Shown here in pieces: positions 1 to 7,462 of a DNA stretch of 64,000 bases. Position 1 is the first letter of the stretch; each line of letters begins with the position of its first letter. The DNA comes from Oceanospirillum sp048265165. Lineage in GTDB: Bacteria > Pseudomonadota > Gammaproteobacteria > Pseudomonadales > Halomonadaceae. The position numbers were made by a program, and so were the translations under genes. The notes under the pieces were generated by a model. It made no database searches and was not told where the DNA came from. It saw nothing but the letters and a program-made list of their open reading frames with translations. The DNA lies in the NCBI RefSeq assembly GCF_048265165.1, contig NZ_JBLXCD010000002.1, positions 310,001 through 374,000 of the forward strand. Reading direction: 5' to 3'.

Positions 1-1157
1 CTATCGTCGATAAGATTGCTGAGCTGATCAGCCTGCAGCTACGTATTGCCGGTGAACAGCGACAACTGCTGAAAACAGACTACCATACCAACAACATTAT
101 GATGATCGTTGAGCTTAGCATCGTTATAGTTACTATTGTTGTGTTGGGCTTGCTGGTAGCCCGCGCAATTACCGGCCCACTATCAGCCATGCGCGACACC
201 ATTAATAATATTGAGGCAAGCCATGACTTAACAATACGGGTCACAGCTAACGGCAGCGATGAAGTAGCCCAGATTGCTCTGGCTGTTAACGGCATGATGA
301 GTCAGTTTCAGCAACTAGTACAACAGGTGCTCCAGTCAGTGGACAAAGTTTCACAGGAAGCAGGCAATCTTGCTCAGGCCAGCCAGCATACCAGTGATGG
401 CATGATACGCCAGCAGGATGAGACCGACCATGTGGCTACCGCTATGAATGAGATGGTTGCCACAATCCAAGAGGTTGCTCGCCATGCCTCTGAGGCAGAG
501 AGTGCCGCTCAGACGACCCGTTCCGAGTCAGAGAATGGAGATCAGATTCTTCAGGAGAATAATCGCATTATCGAATCTCTGGCAGAAGAAGTTGAGAACG
601 CCGCCAAGGTGGTTTCTTCTCTGGAGAACGAGGCTCAGAATATCGCCCTAGTGATCGATGTCATTAAAGGTATCGCAGAGCAAACGAATCTGTTGGCACT
701 GAACGCCGCGATCGAAGCTGCTCGTGCTGGTGAGCAGGGACGTGGCTTTGCCGTAGTTGCAGATGAAGTGCGAAGCCTTGCTCAAAAAACGCAGGAATCC
801 ACTCAGGAGATCGAAGGGGTCATTGTCCGGGTTCAGGAAAGCAGCCGAAATGCTGCCACAGTGATGCAGAGAAGCCAGGAGCGAGCTAAGGCGGGCCTGG
901 AACAGAGTGCCAAAACCAGTGAGGCTCTCACCCAGGTTACTCATCACGTTACGCTGATCAGCGATATGAATAGCCAGATTGCCACCGCCGTTGAAGAGCA
1001 GAGTGCTACAGCAGATGAGATGAACCGAAGTGTCGTTAGCATTGCTGAAGTGACCAGAGACTCAACTGCAGCATCTCATCAGACAGCAGCAGCCAGTGAG
1101 GAGTTGTCTCTCTTATCCACAGAACTTCACGGCATGGTCTCCCGCTTTCAGGTCTGA
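1..1157 (+). CDS. Methyl-accepting chemotaxis protein, 5' end missing
   Basis: Chemoreceptor that passes ligand signals to the CheA-CheW array at the inner membrane. The reading frame is open from base 3 and continues upstream of the window, so the periplasmic sensor domain is missing. Visible in order are a hydrophobic transmembrane segment (about bases 99-165), a HAMP domain beginning at the residues ARAITGPL, and a long helical signalling domain. The conserved hairpin tip is present (EQTNLLALNAAIEAARAGE, about bases 675-735), followed by GRGFAVVADEVR. There is no C-terminal CheR-binding pentapeptide; the protein ends SRFQV. The ligand cannot be inferred from what is left. Confidence 0.95.
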   Translation, partial: IVDKIAELISLQLRIAGEQRQLLKTDYHTNNIMMIVELSIVIVTIVVLGLLVARAITGPLSAMRDTINNIEASHDLTIRVTANGSDEVAQIALAVNGMMSQFQQLVQQVLQSVDKVSQEAGNLAQASQHTSDGMIRQQDETDHVATAMNEMVATIQEVARHASEAESAAQTTRSESENGDQILQENNRIIESLAEEVENAAKVVSSLENEAQNIALVIDVIKGIAEQTNLLALNAAIEAARAGEQGRGFAVVADEVRSLAQKTQESTQEIEGVIVRVQESSRNAATVMQRSQERAKAGLEQSAKTSEALTQVTHHVTLISDMNSQIATAVEEQSATADEMNRSVVSIAEVTRDSTAASHQTAAASEELSLLSTELHGMVSRFQV

Positions 1158-1323
1158 CAGATTAATTCACCTTCCGGTGTTAAAACCAGCTTTTTCCACC
1201 GGATACTTACTCCTATAATAGAGGCAGTTGCCTAATATTATTCAACGGTACACTGTTATCTGACTGCAGTCAGTATTAAGGTTGCAGGAAGCATTGTAGT
1301 TGTAAAAAGTACCAACGCGCATT

Positions 1324-1343
1324 GTGAATAAAATATTATTCAC
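1324..1343. repeat. Perfect inverted repeat upstream of zapB
   Basis: GTGAATA and TATTCAC flank six A/T bases, 25 bp before the zapB start. A second perfect palindrome, CTGACTGCAGTCAG, lies at 1260-1273. Either could be a regulator site or an mRNA hairpin in the zapB leader. No known regulator consensus is recognised, so this is only a recorded structure. Confidence 0.35.
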
Positions 1344-1367
1344 ACTAAGCACTTAGGAGTGTTAGAT

Positions 1368-1715
1368 ATGAGTCTGGATCTGCTAAACGAATTAGAAAAA
1401 CGTGTTCAGTCTGCGGTAAGCACTATCGAAGATCTGAAACTGGAAATTGAACAGCTCAAGGAAGAAAATACGGCTCTGGTCTCAGAAAAGGATGCATGGG
1501 AGGGTCGTTTGGCAGAACTGCTGGGTAAATTTGATCTGATTGACAGCACTGCACCTGATACCGCTGAAGAAGTCTCTGAGTTTACTGCCGAAAACGATAC
1601 AGAAGAAAACCTAGAGGATGAAACCCTGGCCAATCAAGCCTTTGAACAGGATTTTTCAGAGGCAACAGAGGAGTCGGAACAGGGCAACGGCTTTAGCAGT
1701 AATAACAACTACTGA
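1368..1715 (+). CDS. zapB: Cell division protein ZapB-like coiled coil with acidic tail
   Basis: Small coiled-coil protein of the FtsZ ring; ZapB joins the ring through ZapA. The first ~60 residues (start MSLDLLNELEKRV, then IEDLKLEIEQLKEEN) line up with the E. coli ZapB pattern, including the W-x-RL-x-LL-x3 end of the coil (WEGRLAELLGKF). The protein is 115 residues against 81 in E. coli. The extra part, roughly residues 60-115, is very acidic and probably disordered. The ATG at 1368 is chosen because AGGAG sits 8 bases upstream; a GTG at 1359 overlaps that Shine-Dalgarno. Its partner zapA is at 49222 in this window. The assignment rests on coiled-coil similarity, so confidence is moderate. 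Confidence 0.75.
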   Translation: MSLDLLNELEKRVQSAVSTIEDLKLEIEQLKEENTALVSEKDAWEGRLAELLGKFDLIDSTAPDTAEEVSEFTAENDTEENLEDETLANQAFEQDFSEATEESEQGNGFSSNNNY

Positions 1716-1737
1716 TCTTAAACAGATCTGAGAAGAC

Positions 1738-1811
1738 AAAAACCGGCTTTTAACATACCTCTCTATAGTTGGGCTTCCAACATTGAAGGTTGCGTCATTC
1801 AGCCGGTTTTT
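1738..1811. terminator. Possible terminator between zapB and rimI, long loop
   Basis: AAAAACCGGCT (1738-1748) is complementary to AGCCGGTTTTT (1801-1811), with a T run on the plus strand and, read in reverse, one on the minus strand. The 52-base loop is unusually long. The convergent position after zapB and rimI fits a bidirectional terminator. Confidence 0.5.
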
Positions 1812-1840
1812 TGTACCGAAAATACTGTCATCTGCCTTTT

Positions 1841-2287
1841 TTAAGTCAGGTCACAGGACATCAGAATAGCATTCTCGCGCCCCTCACCAGGCACCGCATA
1901 ATAATCCTTACGCACTCCATCGTCGGTAAAGCCCAGCTTACGGTACAAATGTAGAGCGGATACGTTACTCTCCCTTACCTCCAGAAGAATCAGTACCAGA
2001 TTTTGCTCGCGAGCCTGATCCATTACGGCTTCAAGTAAGAAAGCGCCAATACCCTGCCCCTGAAGAGAGTCCTGCACTGCAATATTATGCAAGTGCCATT
2101 CATCAGCAATTTTCTGCAGCATAGCATACCCTACCAAACGATCCTGAATAAAAACGCCCAGCAAAGTGTCACCTCGCTGAAGTCCAAGCTCAAACATCAG
2201 ACGGGTCCATGGTGTCAGGTGCGCCGCACGCTCTATGGGCATGACCGCATCCAGCTCCAGAATGCCGACCTCACGAATTTTCTTCAT
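1841..2287 (-). CDS. rimI: Ribosomal protein S18-alanine N-acetyltransferase RimI
   Basis: GNAT-fold enzyme that acetylates the N-terminal alanine of ribosomal protein S18 using acetyl-CoA. It has 148 residues, as usual for RimI. The acetyl-CoA loop reads QGQGIG (about residue 77), and the C-terminal GNAT motif reads RESNVSALHLYRKLGF followed by R-x2-YY, typical of RimI. Its start overlaps the end of the upstream holD-like gene by 4 bases (ATGA), so the two are translationally coupled. The same holD-rimI order is found in E. coli. Confidence 0.92.
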   Translation of the reverse strand: MKKIREVGILELDAVMPIERAAHLTPWTRLMFELGLQRGDTLLGVFIQDRLVGYAMLQKIADEWHLHNIAVQDSLQGQGIGAFLLEAVMDQAREQNLVLILLEVRESNVSALHLYRKLGFTDDGVRKDYYAVPGEGRENAILMSCDLT

Positions 2288-3102
2288 ATCAGGCCTCCCT
2301 GGTGTTTGCGTTCCAGCAGGCTATACAGCAACTGGCGCTTCCCATCCGCCTGTCTCATCACATCGGTCAGACTCATTGGATGATGCAGTGTAATATTCAG
2401 CAAGCCTTCGCTTTCAGCGATCAGTTCCGGCAGGCCACCAAACCACCAACACTCCTGGTTAGGCTTACAGCCCAACCGAGCCCCCTTTACCAGCGCCTGA
2501 AACACCTGGACAAACTCCTGCTCACGGCAAACCGCAGGCATTCCTGCCAGAGGCCAGACAAAAGGCAGACTCACCACAGGTTCATTAAAGCCTATCAACT
2601 GCAGGATTGACTGAGCAAAAGGCAGGAACAGCTGTTCAGAATCACCATGCTCACCAAAATGGCTGACAATCAACGGACGGTCACCCTGTTGTCGGATAAA
2701 GACCAACTGGAGCCGGTCAGGTACCCGGTTAACCTGACCGGCAGATGACGCTGCCAATGCACCCATCGGATCAGGGGCATCACTGGTTTGAGATGTTTGA
2801 TGTTCCGCCGTGGCAAGTGTTTCAGCGCCCACCTGAACCGTTGGCCCCTCACCGTTATTCCGGAAAGGCATACTGACCGCAGACGGAATGCCAGTTGAGG
2901 CTGAATCTACAGCATGGCCTGAAGGTGACGACTCAGCTGAATTGCCTTTTCCTGGACGCAGACGATCCAGTGGCGAGGTTTGCTTAGGCCCTTCGTGATA
3001 GAAATACACAGACGGCCGGGCACCGGGCAAGGACTGCCGGGGCATCCAGCTAACAACACCCAACTGGTGAAGATAATCGAGCCGTTGGTTTTCATTCAGC
3101 AC
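2284..3102 (-). CDS. Putative DNA polymerase III psi subunit (HolD-like), enlarged
   Basis: Uncharacterised protein of about 272 residues immediately upstream of rimI, the position held by holD (clamp-loader psi subunit) in E. coli. The N-terminus (RLDYLHQLGVVSWMPR) resembles the psi opening LQQLGITQW. The end (LTDVMRQADGKRQLLYSLLE) resembles the psi C-terminal helix. Between them is a ~120-residue low-complexity stretch rich in Ser, Pro, Gly and Thr, which makes it about twice the length of E. coli psi (137 residues). The start is uncertain: GTG at 3102 places the psi-like N-terminus at residue ~5 and has AGGA 12 bases upstream, while a TTG at 3153 would add 17 residues. The psi assignment rests on synteny plus weak similarity. 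Confidence 0.6.
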   Translation of the reverse strand: MLNENQRLDYLHQLGVVSWMPRQSLPGARPSVYFYHEGPKQTSPLDRLRPGKGNSAESSPSGHAVDSASTGIPSAVSMPFRNNGEGPTVQVGAETLATAEHQTSQTSDAPDPMGALAASSAGQVNRVPDRLQLVFIRQQGDRPLIVSHFGEHGDSEQLFLPFAQSILQLIGFNEPVVSLPFVWPLAGMPAVCREQEFVQVFQALVKGARLGCKPNQECWWFGGLPELIAESEGLLNITLHHPMSLTDVMRQADGKRQLLYSLLERKHQGGLI

Positions 3103-3191
3103 GGGGCAATAACATCCTATGAAACATAATGAATAAGCGTTGAAGGGCTGCAAGCTTTATTAAAGCAACGGCCGGACAGCCAGAAACAATG

Positions 3192-3219
3192 AAAAAGCGA
3201 CAGGCATTATACCTGTCGC
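3192..3219 (-). terminator. Rho-independent terminator of leuA
   Basis: Read on the minus strand, GCGACAGG-tataatg-CCTGTCGC forms a perfect 8-bp stem followed directly by TTTTTC, about 86 bases past the leuA stop codon. Confidence 0.85.
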
Positions 3220-3304
3220 CTCCTTCATTGAATATCCAAGAACCGGCATTGAATATCCCACAGTCGCTATTGCATAGCTCAGAACTAAAATCCAGTGGAT
3301 TCAA

Positions 3305-4852
3305 TCAGACTGCAGCACCCTGCGGGTGCTTGCGCTCAACCTGACTGACCAGTGCATTCAGCGCATGAACATAAGCTTTACCTGACGCAATTACAATATC
3401 GGTATCGGCCCCCAGGCCGGTCACCAGGCGCCCTGCTTTATCCAAACGTACTGTAACCTCACCCTGAGAGTCCGTGCCACTGGTGATCGCATTCACCGAG
3501 TACAGCTCCAGCACAGTATCGCTGTTTACAATCTTCTCAATCGCTTTGAAAGTTGCATCCACAGGGCCGCTGCCTTCCGATTCAGCAGCCACTTCCTCAC
3601 CATCGACACTCAACACAACTTTCGCCAACGGCGTCTCACCGGTTTTAGACTGTACCTCAAGGGTTTCCAGGCAGTAGCGTTCAACCGCATTAGTCGCACG
3701 ACTATCGCTCACCAGAGCCTGCAGATCCTCATCGTAGATTTCATGTTTTTTATCTGCCAGCTGTTTAAACAAAGCAAAGGCATGGTTCAACTCAGCTTCT
3801 GAATCAAAGCTGATCCCCAGATCGGTCAGACGGGAGCGGAAAGCGTTTCGGCCCGAGTGTTTACCCAGGACGATGGCGTTGGTATTCCAGCCTACATCCT
3901 GAGCCTTCATGATCTCATAGGTTTCGCGATGCTTGAGTACGCCATCCTGATGAATACCAGACTCATGAGCGAAGGCGTTTTTCCCCACAATCGCCTTATT
4001 CGGCTGCACAGGGAAACCAGTCACCGTGGAAACCAATCGAGAGGTCGGCACGATATGCACGGGTTCAACTTGAGTTTGCACCGTAAAAATATCCGGACGG
4101 GTACGGATACCCATAACCACTTCTTCCAAAGAAGCATTACCAGCACGCTCACCGAGACCATTGATGGTACATTCCACCTGACGGGCACCGGCCTGAACTG
4201 CTGCCAGCGAATTCGCCACCGCAAGCCCTAGGTCATTATGACAGTGCACCGAGAAGATCGCTTTGTCTGCATTAGGTATGCGGTTTAATAGCTGACGGAT
4301 AGTCTCCGCAAACTGATCCGGTATCGCATAGCCTACCGTATCCGGAATATTGATCGTGGTCGCACCGGCATCAATAGCCGCTTCGATAATACGGCAGAGG
4401 AAATCGATCTCGGAGCGTCCTGCATCTTCGCATGAGAACTCCACATCTGAGATCAGGCTACGGGCTTTTTTCACCGCGCGCACCGCCTGCTCTATCACCT
4501 GTTCCGGCTGCATCTGCAGTTTGTACTGCATGTGAATTGGCGAGGTGGCAATAAAGGTATGAATACGCCCTGAGTTAGCACCTACTAGCGCTTCAGCAGC
4601 TCGTTCAATATCCGCATCCAAAGCACGAGACAGACTACAGATGGTACTGTCTTTTACGTTATCAGCAACCGCTTTGACCGCTTCAAAGTCACCGGGACTG
4701 GCGATGGCAAAACCCGCCTCGATCACATCCACCTGCATTTTCTCTAGGTGTTTGGCGATACGTACTTTCTCATCTTTGGTCATGGATGCGCCGGGACTCT
4801 GTTCGCCATCCCGTAAGGTGGTATCAAAAATTACCAGATGCTCGTTACTCAT
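3305..4852 (-). CDS. leuA: 2-isopropylmalate synthase
   Basis: First committed enzyme of leucine synthesis: condenses acetyl-CoA with 2-oxoisovalerate to give 2-isopropylmalate. The 515 residues match the bacterial LeuA type 1 family. The catalytic TIM barrel opens with FDTTLRDGEQSPGASM near residue 9. The metal ligands are in VHCHNDLGLA and the signature NGLGERAGNASLEEV follows. The C-terminal ~130 residues form the leucine-binding allosteric domain. The ATG at 4852 is preceded by AGGAGATAAAC; an in-frame codon five residues earlier lacks a ribosome site. The gene stands alone with its own promoter (4961-4989) and terminator (3192-3219). No leuBCD genes adjoin it. Confidence 0.97.
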   Translation of the reverse strand: MSNEHLVIFDTTLRDGEQSPGASMTKDEKVRIAKHLEKMQVDVIEAGFAIASPGDFEAVKAVADNVKDSTICSLSRALDADIERAAEALVGANSGRIHTFIATSPIHMQYKLQMQPEQVIEQAVRAVKKARSLISDVEFSCEDAGRSEIDFLCRIIEAAIDAGATTINIPDTVGYAIPDQFAETIRQLLNRIPNADKAIFSVHCHNDLGLAVANSLAAVQAGARQVECTINGLGERAGNASLEEVVMGIRTRPDIFTVQTQVEPVHIVPTSRLVSTVTGFPVQPNKAIVGKNAFAHESGIHQDGVLKHRETYEIMKAQDVGWNTNAIVLGKHSGRNAFRSRLTDLGISFDSEAELNHAFALFKQLADKKHEIYDEDLQALVSDSRATNAVERYCLETLEVQSKTGETPLAKVVLSVDGEEVAAESEGSGPVDATFKAIEKIVNSDTVLELYSVNAITSGTDSQGEVTVRLDKAGRLVTGLGADTDIVIASGKAYVHALNALVSQVERKHPQGAAV

Positions 4853-4960
4853 GTTTATCTCCTGCATGGGGCCGTAAATTCCTTTTTTGCCCCTGTATTG
4901 TCTGATGCTCCGGTCGCAACCAAGGCTTGTCTGCGCCTGAGCTTTTTTACTTTTTATTTG

Positions 4961-4989
4961 ACTATAGCGCCAGCATCAGACCTTGCCAA
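4961..4989 (-). promoter_or_regulatory. Sigma-70 type promoter of leuA
   Basis: On the minus strand TTGGCA (4989-4984), a 17-base spacer and TATAGT (4966-4961) form a good sigma-70 promoter about 110 bases before leuA. A 10-bp inverted repeat (GTCTGATGCT at 4900-4909, its complement at 4972-4981) flanks the initiation region. One arm lies in the promoter spacer, so it would act as DNA rather than as an RNA attenuator. No leader peptide rich in Leu codons is seen. Confidence 0.6.
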
Positions 4990-5020
4990 CTGTGGCCCAC
5001 AGGGATAAATGAGATTCGAA

Positions 5021-5215
5021 CTACCGGTGTCGGTCTAATAGTTTTTTATTGCGTGCATAACGACAAAAAAGCCATATTAGAGATACTGAACACAACATAA
5101 GACCCAGAACTACCCCCTGCCAAAAAATGGCGATGTCATAGGTCCGTAGCAGGAAAATGATTATAAAACCAACCAACTGGCTGGCCACAGCCATCAGTCG
5201 TAAACCGTCATTCAT
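5021..5215 (-). CDS. Small two-helix membrane protein, unknown function
   Basis: A 64-residue protein with two hydrophobic segments (about residues 8-24 and 30-50) and a basic C-terminus ending KKLLDRHR, expected in the inner membrane with the tail in the cytoplasm. AGGTGAAACGCT directly before the ATG is a good ribosome site, which supports a real gene. It lies upstream of leuA in the same direction but separate from the leuA promoter, and diverges from the disulfide-exchange pair. No family is recognised. Confidence 0.6.
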   Translation of the reverse strand: MNDGLRLMAVASQLVGFIIIFLLRTYDIAIFWQGVVLGLMLCSVSLIWLFCRYARNKKLLDRHR

Positions 5216-5364
5216 AGCGTTTCACCTGTGATTAGTGGAGATTTTCACCCCGGTTAAGGAACCCATAGACTGAACTGCGTTCTGAAGCAGGATCGTTTAC
5301 AATGCGTCTGGGATCGTTTCAGATTTACACCTGTTATTTCAAATTCAAACAATATGGCTGCCAA

Positions 5365-6408
5365 ATGCTAAGAACAAGATCTTTCGCTATTGCATTCTCA
5401 CTGGCTCTTTTCGGAGCAGGTCTTCACACGGCTCAAGCCAGCCTGAACAGTCAACAGACCGGCAACGAAGCACCTGCAACCCAGTTAGCGACCGTATCAA
5501 CATCAAATACGTCAGAAAAACATCCATCATCAGAAACAGAACAAGTCTCTTTAGCCGACAAAGGCAGCGAAAGCATGGTAGGTCTGCCTTTACCTATCTC
5601 CCGTGCTCTTGAGCAGGGTCTGGTACTGGAAAGTCAGTTTCATGCGGAATCCGACCTGACAGGCTGGGTGCTCTCCCTTGATGGTCAGTTTACTCTGGTT
5701 TATACCACGCCGGATCAACGCACGCTGATATCCGGTGCCCTGATCAATGAGGCGGGCCAGAACCTGTCTGAACGTTATGCCCAAAAATACTTCCCAAAAC
5801 CTGATATTGCGTTACTGGAAGAAGCAACCTACATCAGTATTGGAGCGCCAAAAGAGCTTAATCTTCCCGACTCTGCTACAGCACCGGTTGATGCCAGCCC
5901 CGACGGCGAAAGTACTAACACCCAGGCAGAGTCCGGTGCAGAACCTGCAACCGAACAAACCATTGAAGCCAAGCGTGTTATCTATGCGTTTTTTGACCCC
6001 AGCTGTCCTTTTTGTCATCTCGCATGGAAAGCCTTTCAGCCTTATATAGATAAAGGGGTTGAGATCCGTTGGATTCCGGTCGCCTTTCTGAACCCGGAAA
6101 GCCGAGATAAAGCAGCCGCCATTCTGCAAAGCCGGAACCCGGAGAACGAACTGACAGAAAGTATGCGTCTGTTCAATACAGAGCAACAGCCAACAGCCGC
6201 AGTAAAAGAAACATCCCGCCGCCAACTGCAGAGCAATATGAAGCTGATGCAACGTTTTGGGATTCAGGGAACACCCGGACTGGTTTGGGCTGATGAGAGC
6301 GGTGAACTGAAGATTCGCAGCGGTATGCCAAAGCTGGGGGAATTTCCCCATATTACTGGATTACCGGAACAACCTCAGACAGACCCGGGATTATTCCGTT
6401 TTCGTTGA
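5365..6408 (+). CDS. DsbG/DsbC-like periplasmic thiol:disulfide interchange protein
   Basis: Periplasmic thioredoxin-fold protein that probably isomerises or reduces disulfides. From the ATG at 5365, a signal peptide with a hydrophobic core (FAIAFSLALFGAGL) ends at an Ala-x-Ala site near residue 26. An N-terminal domain resembling the DsbC/DsbG dimerisation region follows (about 70-160), then a Pro/Ala/Thr/Glu-rich linker (~175-205). The thioredoxin domain carries the active site C214-P-F-C217 in FFDPSCPFCH and the cis-proline loop GTPGLVW. The linker is longer than in E. coli DsbG, making the protein ~347 residues rather than ~250. An in-frame ATG at 5302 would add 21 residues ahead of the signal peptide and is rejected. 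It is followed after 19 bases by the TlpA-like gene. Confidence 0.82.
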   Translation: MLRTRSFAIAFSLALFGAGLHTAQASLNSQQTGNEAPATQLATVSTSNTSEKHPSSETEQVSLADKGSESMVGLPLPISRALEQGLVLESQFHAESDLTGWVLSLDGQFTLVYTTPDQRTLISGALINEAGQNLSERYAQKYFPKPDIALLEEATYISIGAPKELNLPDSATAPVDASPDGESTNTQAESGAEPATEQTIEAKRVIYAFFDPSCPFCHLAWKAFQPYIDKGVEIRWIPVAFLNPESRDKAAAILQSRNPENELTESMRLFNTEQQPTAAVKETSRRQLQSNMKLMQRFGIQGTPGLVWADESGELKIRSGMPKLGEFPHITGLPEQPQTDPGLFRFR

Positions 6409-6427
6409 GCCATAAAGGACCCATACC

Positions 6428-7276
6428 ATGGATGCTGTTTCACTCGGCCCCTTTATGCTGTCAGCCAAGGTGATCTATCTGATCACTTCCGTGGTGCTCT
6501 TTTTTATCGGAGCAGAACTACTGCAATGGCTGAAGGTAAAAAAGTGGCCTGACAACACCTTCAGTTTCAGTCATTGGGCACAGAACAGCTTTTGGCTTGG
6601 CTTAATACTCGGTCGATTAACATATGCTGTTCAGCACTTTGATAGCTATCGTCATGACCTGGTCTCTATTCTCTATTTCTGGCAGCCAGGCTACTCGATC
6701 ACAGCAGCTCTGATCGCAGCAGCTGCGGCCAGTTTCTGGTCTTTCCGCTCGCCTAAATGGCTTCTGGTCAGTCTTACCTGGCTGACAAGTTGCACTCTGA
6801 TTTGGTTTGCCCTTTCTGCTCTTGACCCCATTAGCAATAATACGCAGCAGAAAATCCCCGAACTCACTCTGACAGCGCTTCACCAGGATAGCCCTTACAC
6901 CAGATCTGTCTCTCTTCCGGAACAGCAAGGAGCCGTGATCCTAAATATCTGGGCGAGCTGGTGTGGTCCTTGTCGTCGGGAAATGCCATCCCTGGTTAAA
7001 TTTGCACAGGATTACCCTGAAGTACAGCTCTGGCTGGTTAATCAGGGGGAGTCACCTCAGATGGTTCGACGTTTTATTGAAAACAGTGATAGCGCTATAC
7101 CTGAACAGATAATACTTCTTGATCCCAATCAAAGCCTGATGCAGGCGATCCAGGGCGTTGGCTTGCCGATAACACTGGCCTACAAAGATGGACAGCTGAT
7201 GGATAGCCATACAGGAGAGGTTAATCACGCCCGCCTGAGAGAGATGACAAAAGCAATCCTGCCAGAAGAGCAGTAA
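6428..7276 (+). CDS. Lgt-like membrane domain fused to a TlpA/DsbE-type thioredoxin
   Basis: Membrane-anchored thiol reductase, probably the electron donor of the DsbG-like protein encoded just upstream. The thioredoxin part (residues ~145-282) has a W178-CGPC-182 active site within NIWASWCGPCRREMP and a cis-Pro in VGLPITL. The N-terminal ~130 residues hold about four membrane helices. The segment GLILGRLTYAVQHFDSYRHD resembles the G-x-R-xG-Y core of prolipoprotein diacylglyceryl transferase. Fusions of this kind next to dsbG/dsbD2 occur in Pseudomonas-like genomes. Whether the Lgt-like part has any lipid-transfer role is unknown; the usual catalytic His-Gly stretch of Lgt is not seen, so I infer it is only a membrane module. 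Confidence 0.78.
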   Translation: MDAVSLGPFMLSAKVIYLITSVVLFFIGAELLQWLKVKKWPDNTFSFSHWAQNSFWLGLILGRLTYAVQHFDSYRHDLVSILYFWQPGYSITAALIAAAAASFWSFRSPKWLLVSLTWLTSCTLIWFALSALDPISNNTQQKIPELTLTALHQDSPYTRSVSLPEQQGAVILNIWASWCGPCRREMPSLVKFAQDYPEVQLWLVNQGESPQMVRRFIENSDSAIPEQIILLDPNQSLMQAIQGVGLPITLAYKDGQLMDSHTGEVNHARLREMTKAILPEEQ

Positions 7277-7462
7277 TTCCCTGCTCACCTCTTCCTATGA
7301 TCTATGTTTGAAAGCACTGGGGATACGGCAATAAATCCGTTAACATAGCGCCCTTTTTTCTCGGCCAGGCCACTCCAGTTATTTATCAGCTGAAGGGGTT
7401 GCCCCGAAAAACGACACCACCTTCTTATTTGCTAACTTATTACCCACGTTAAAGAGGTATAC

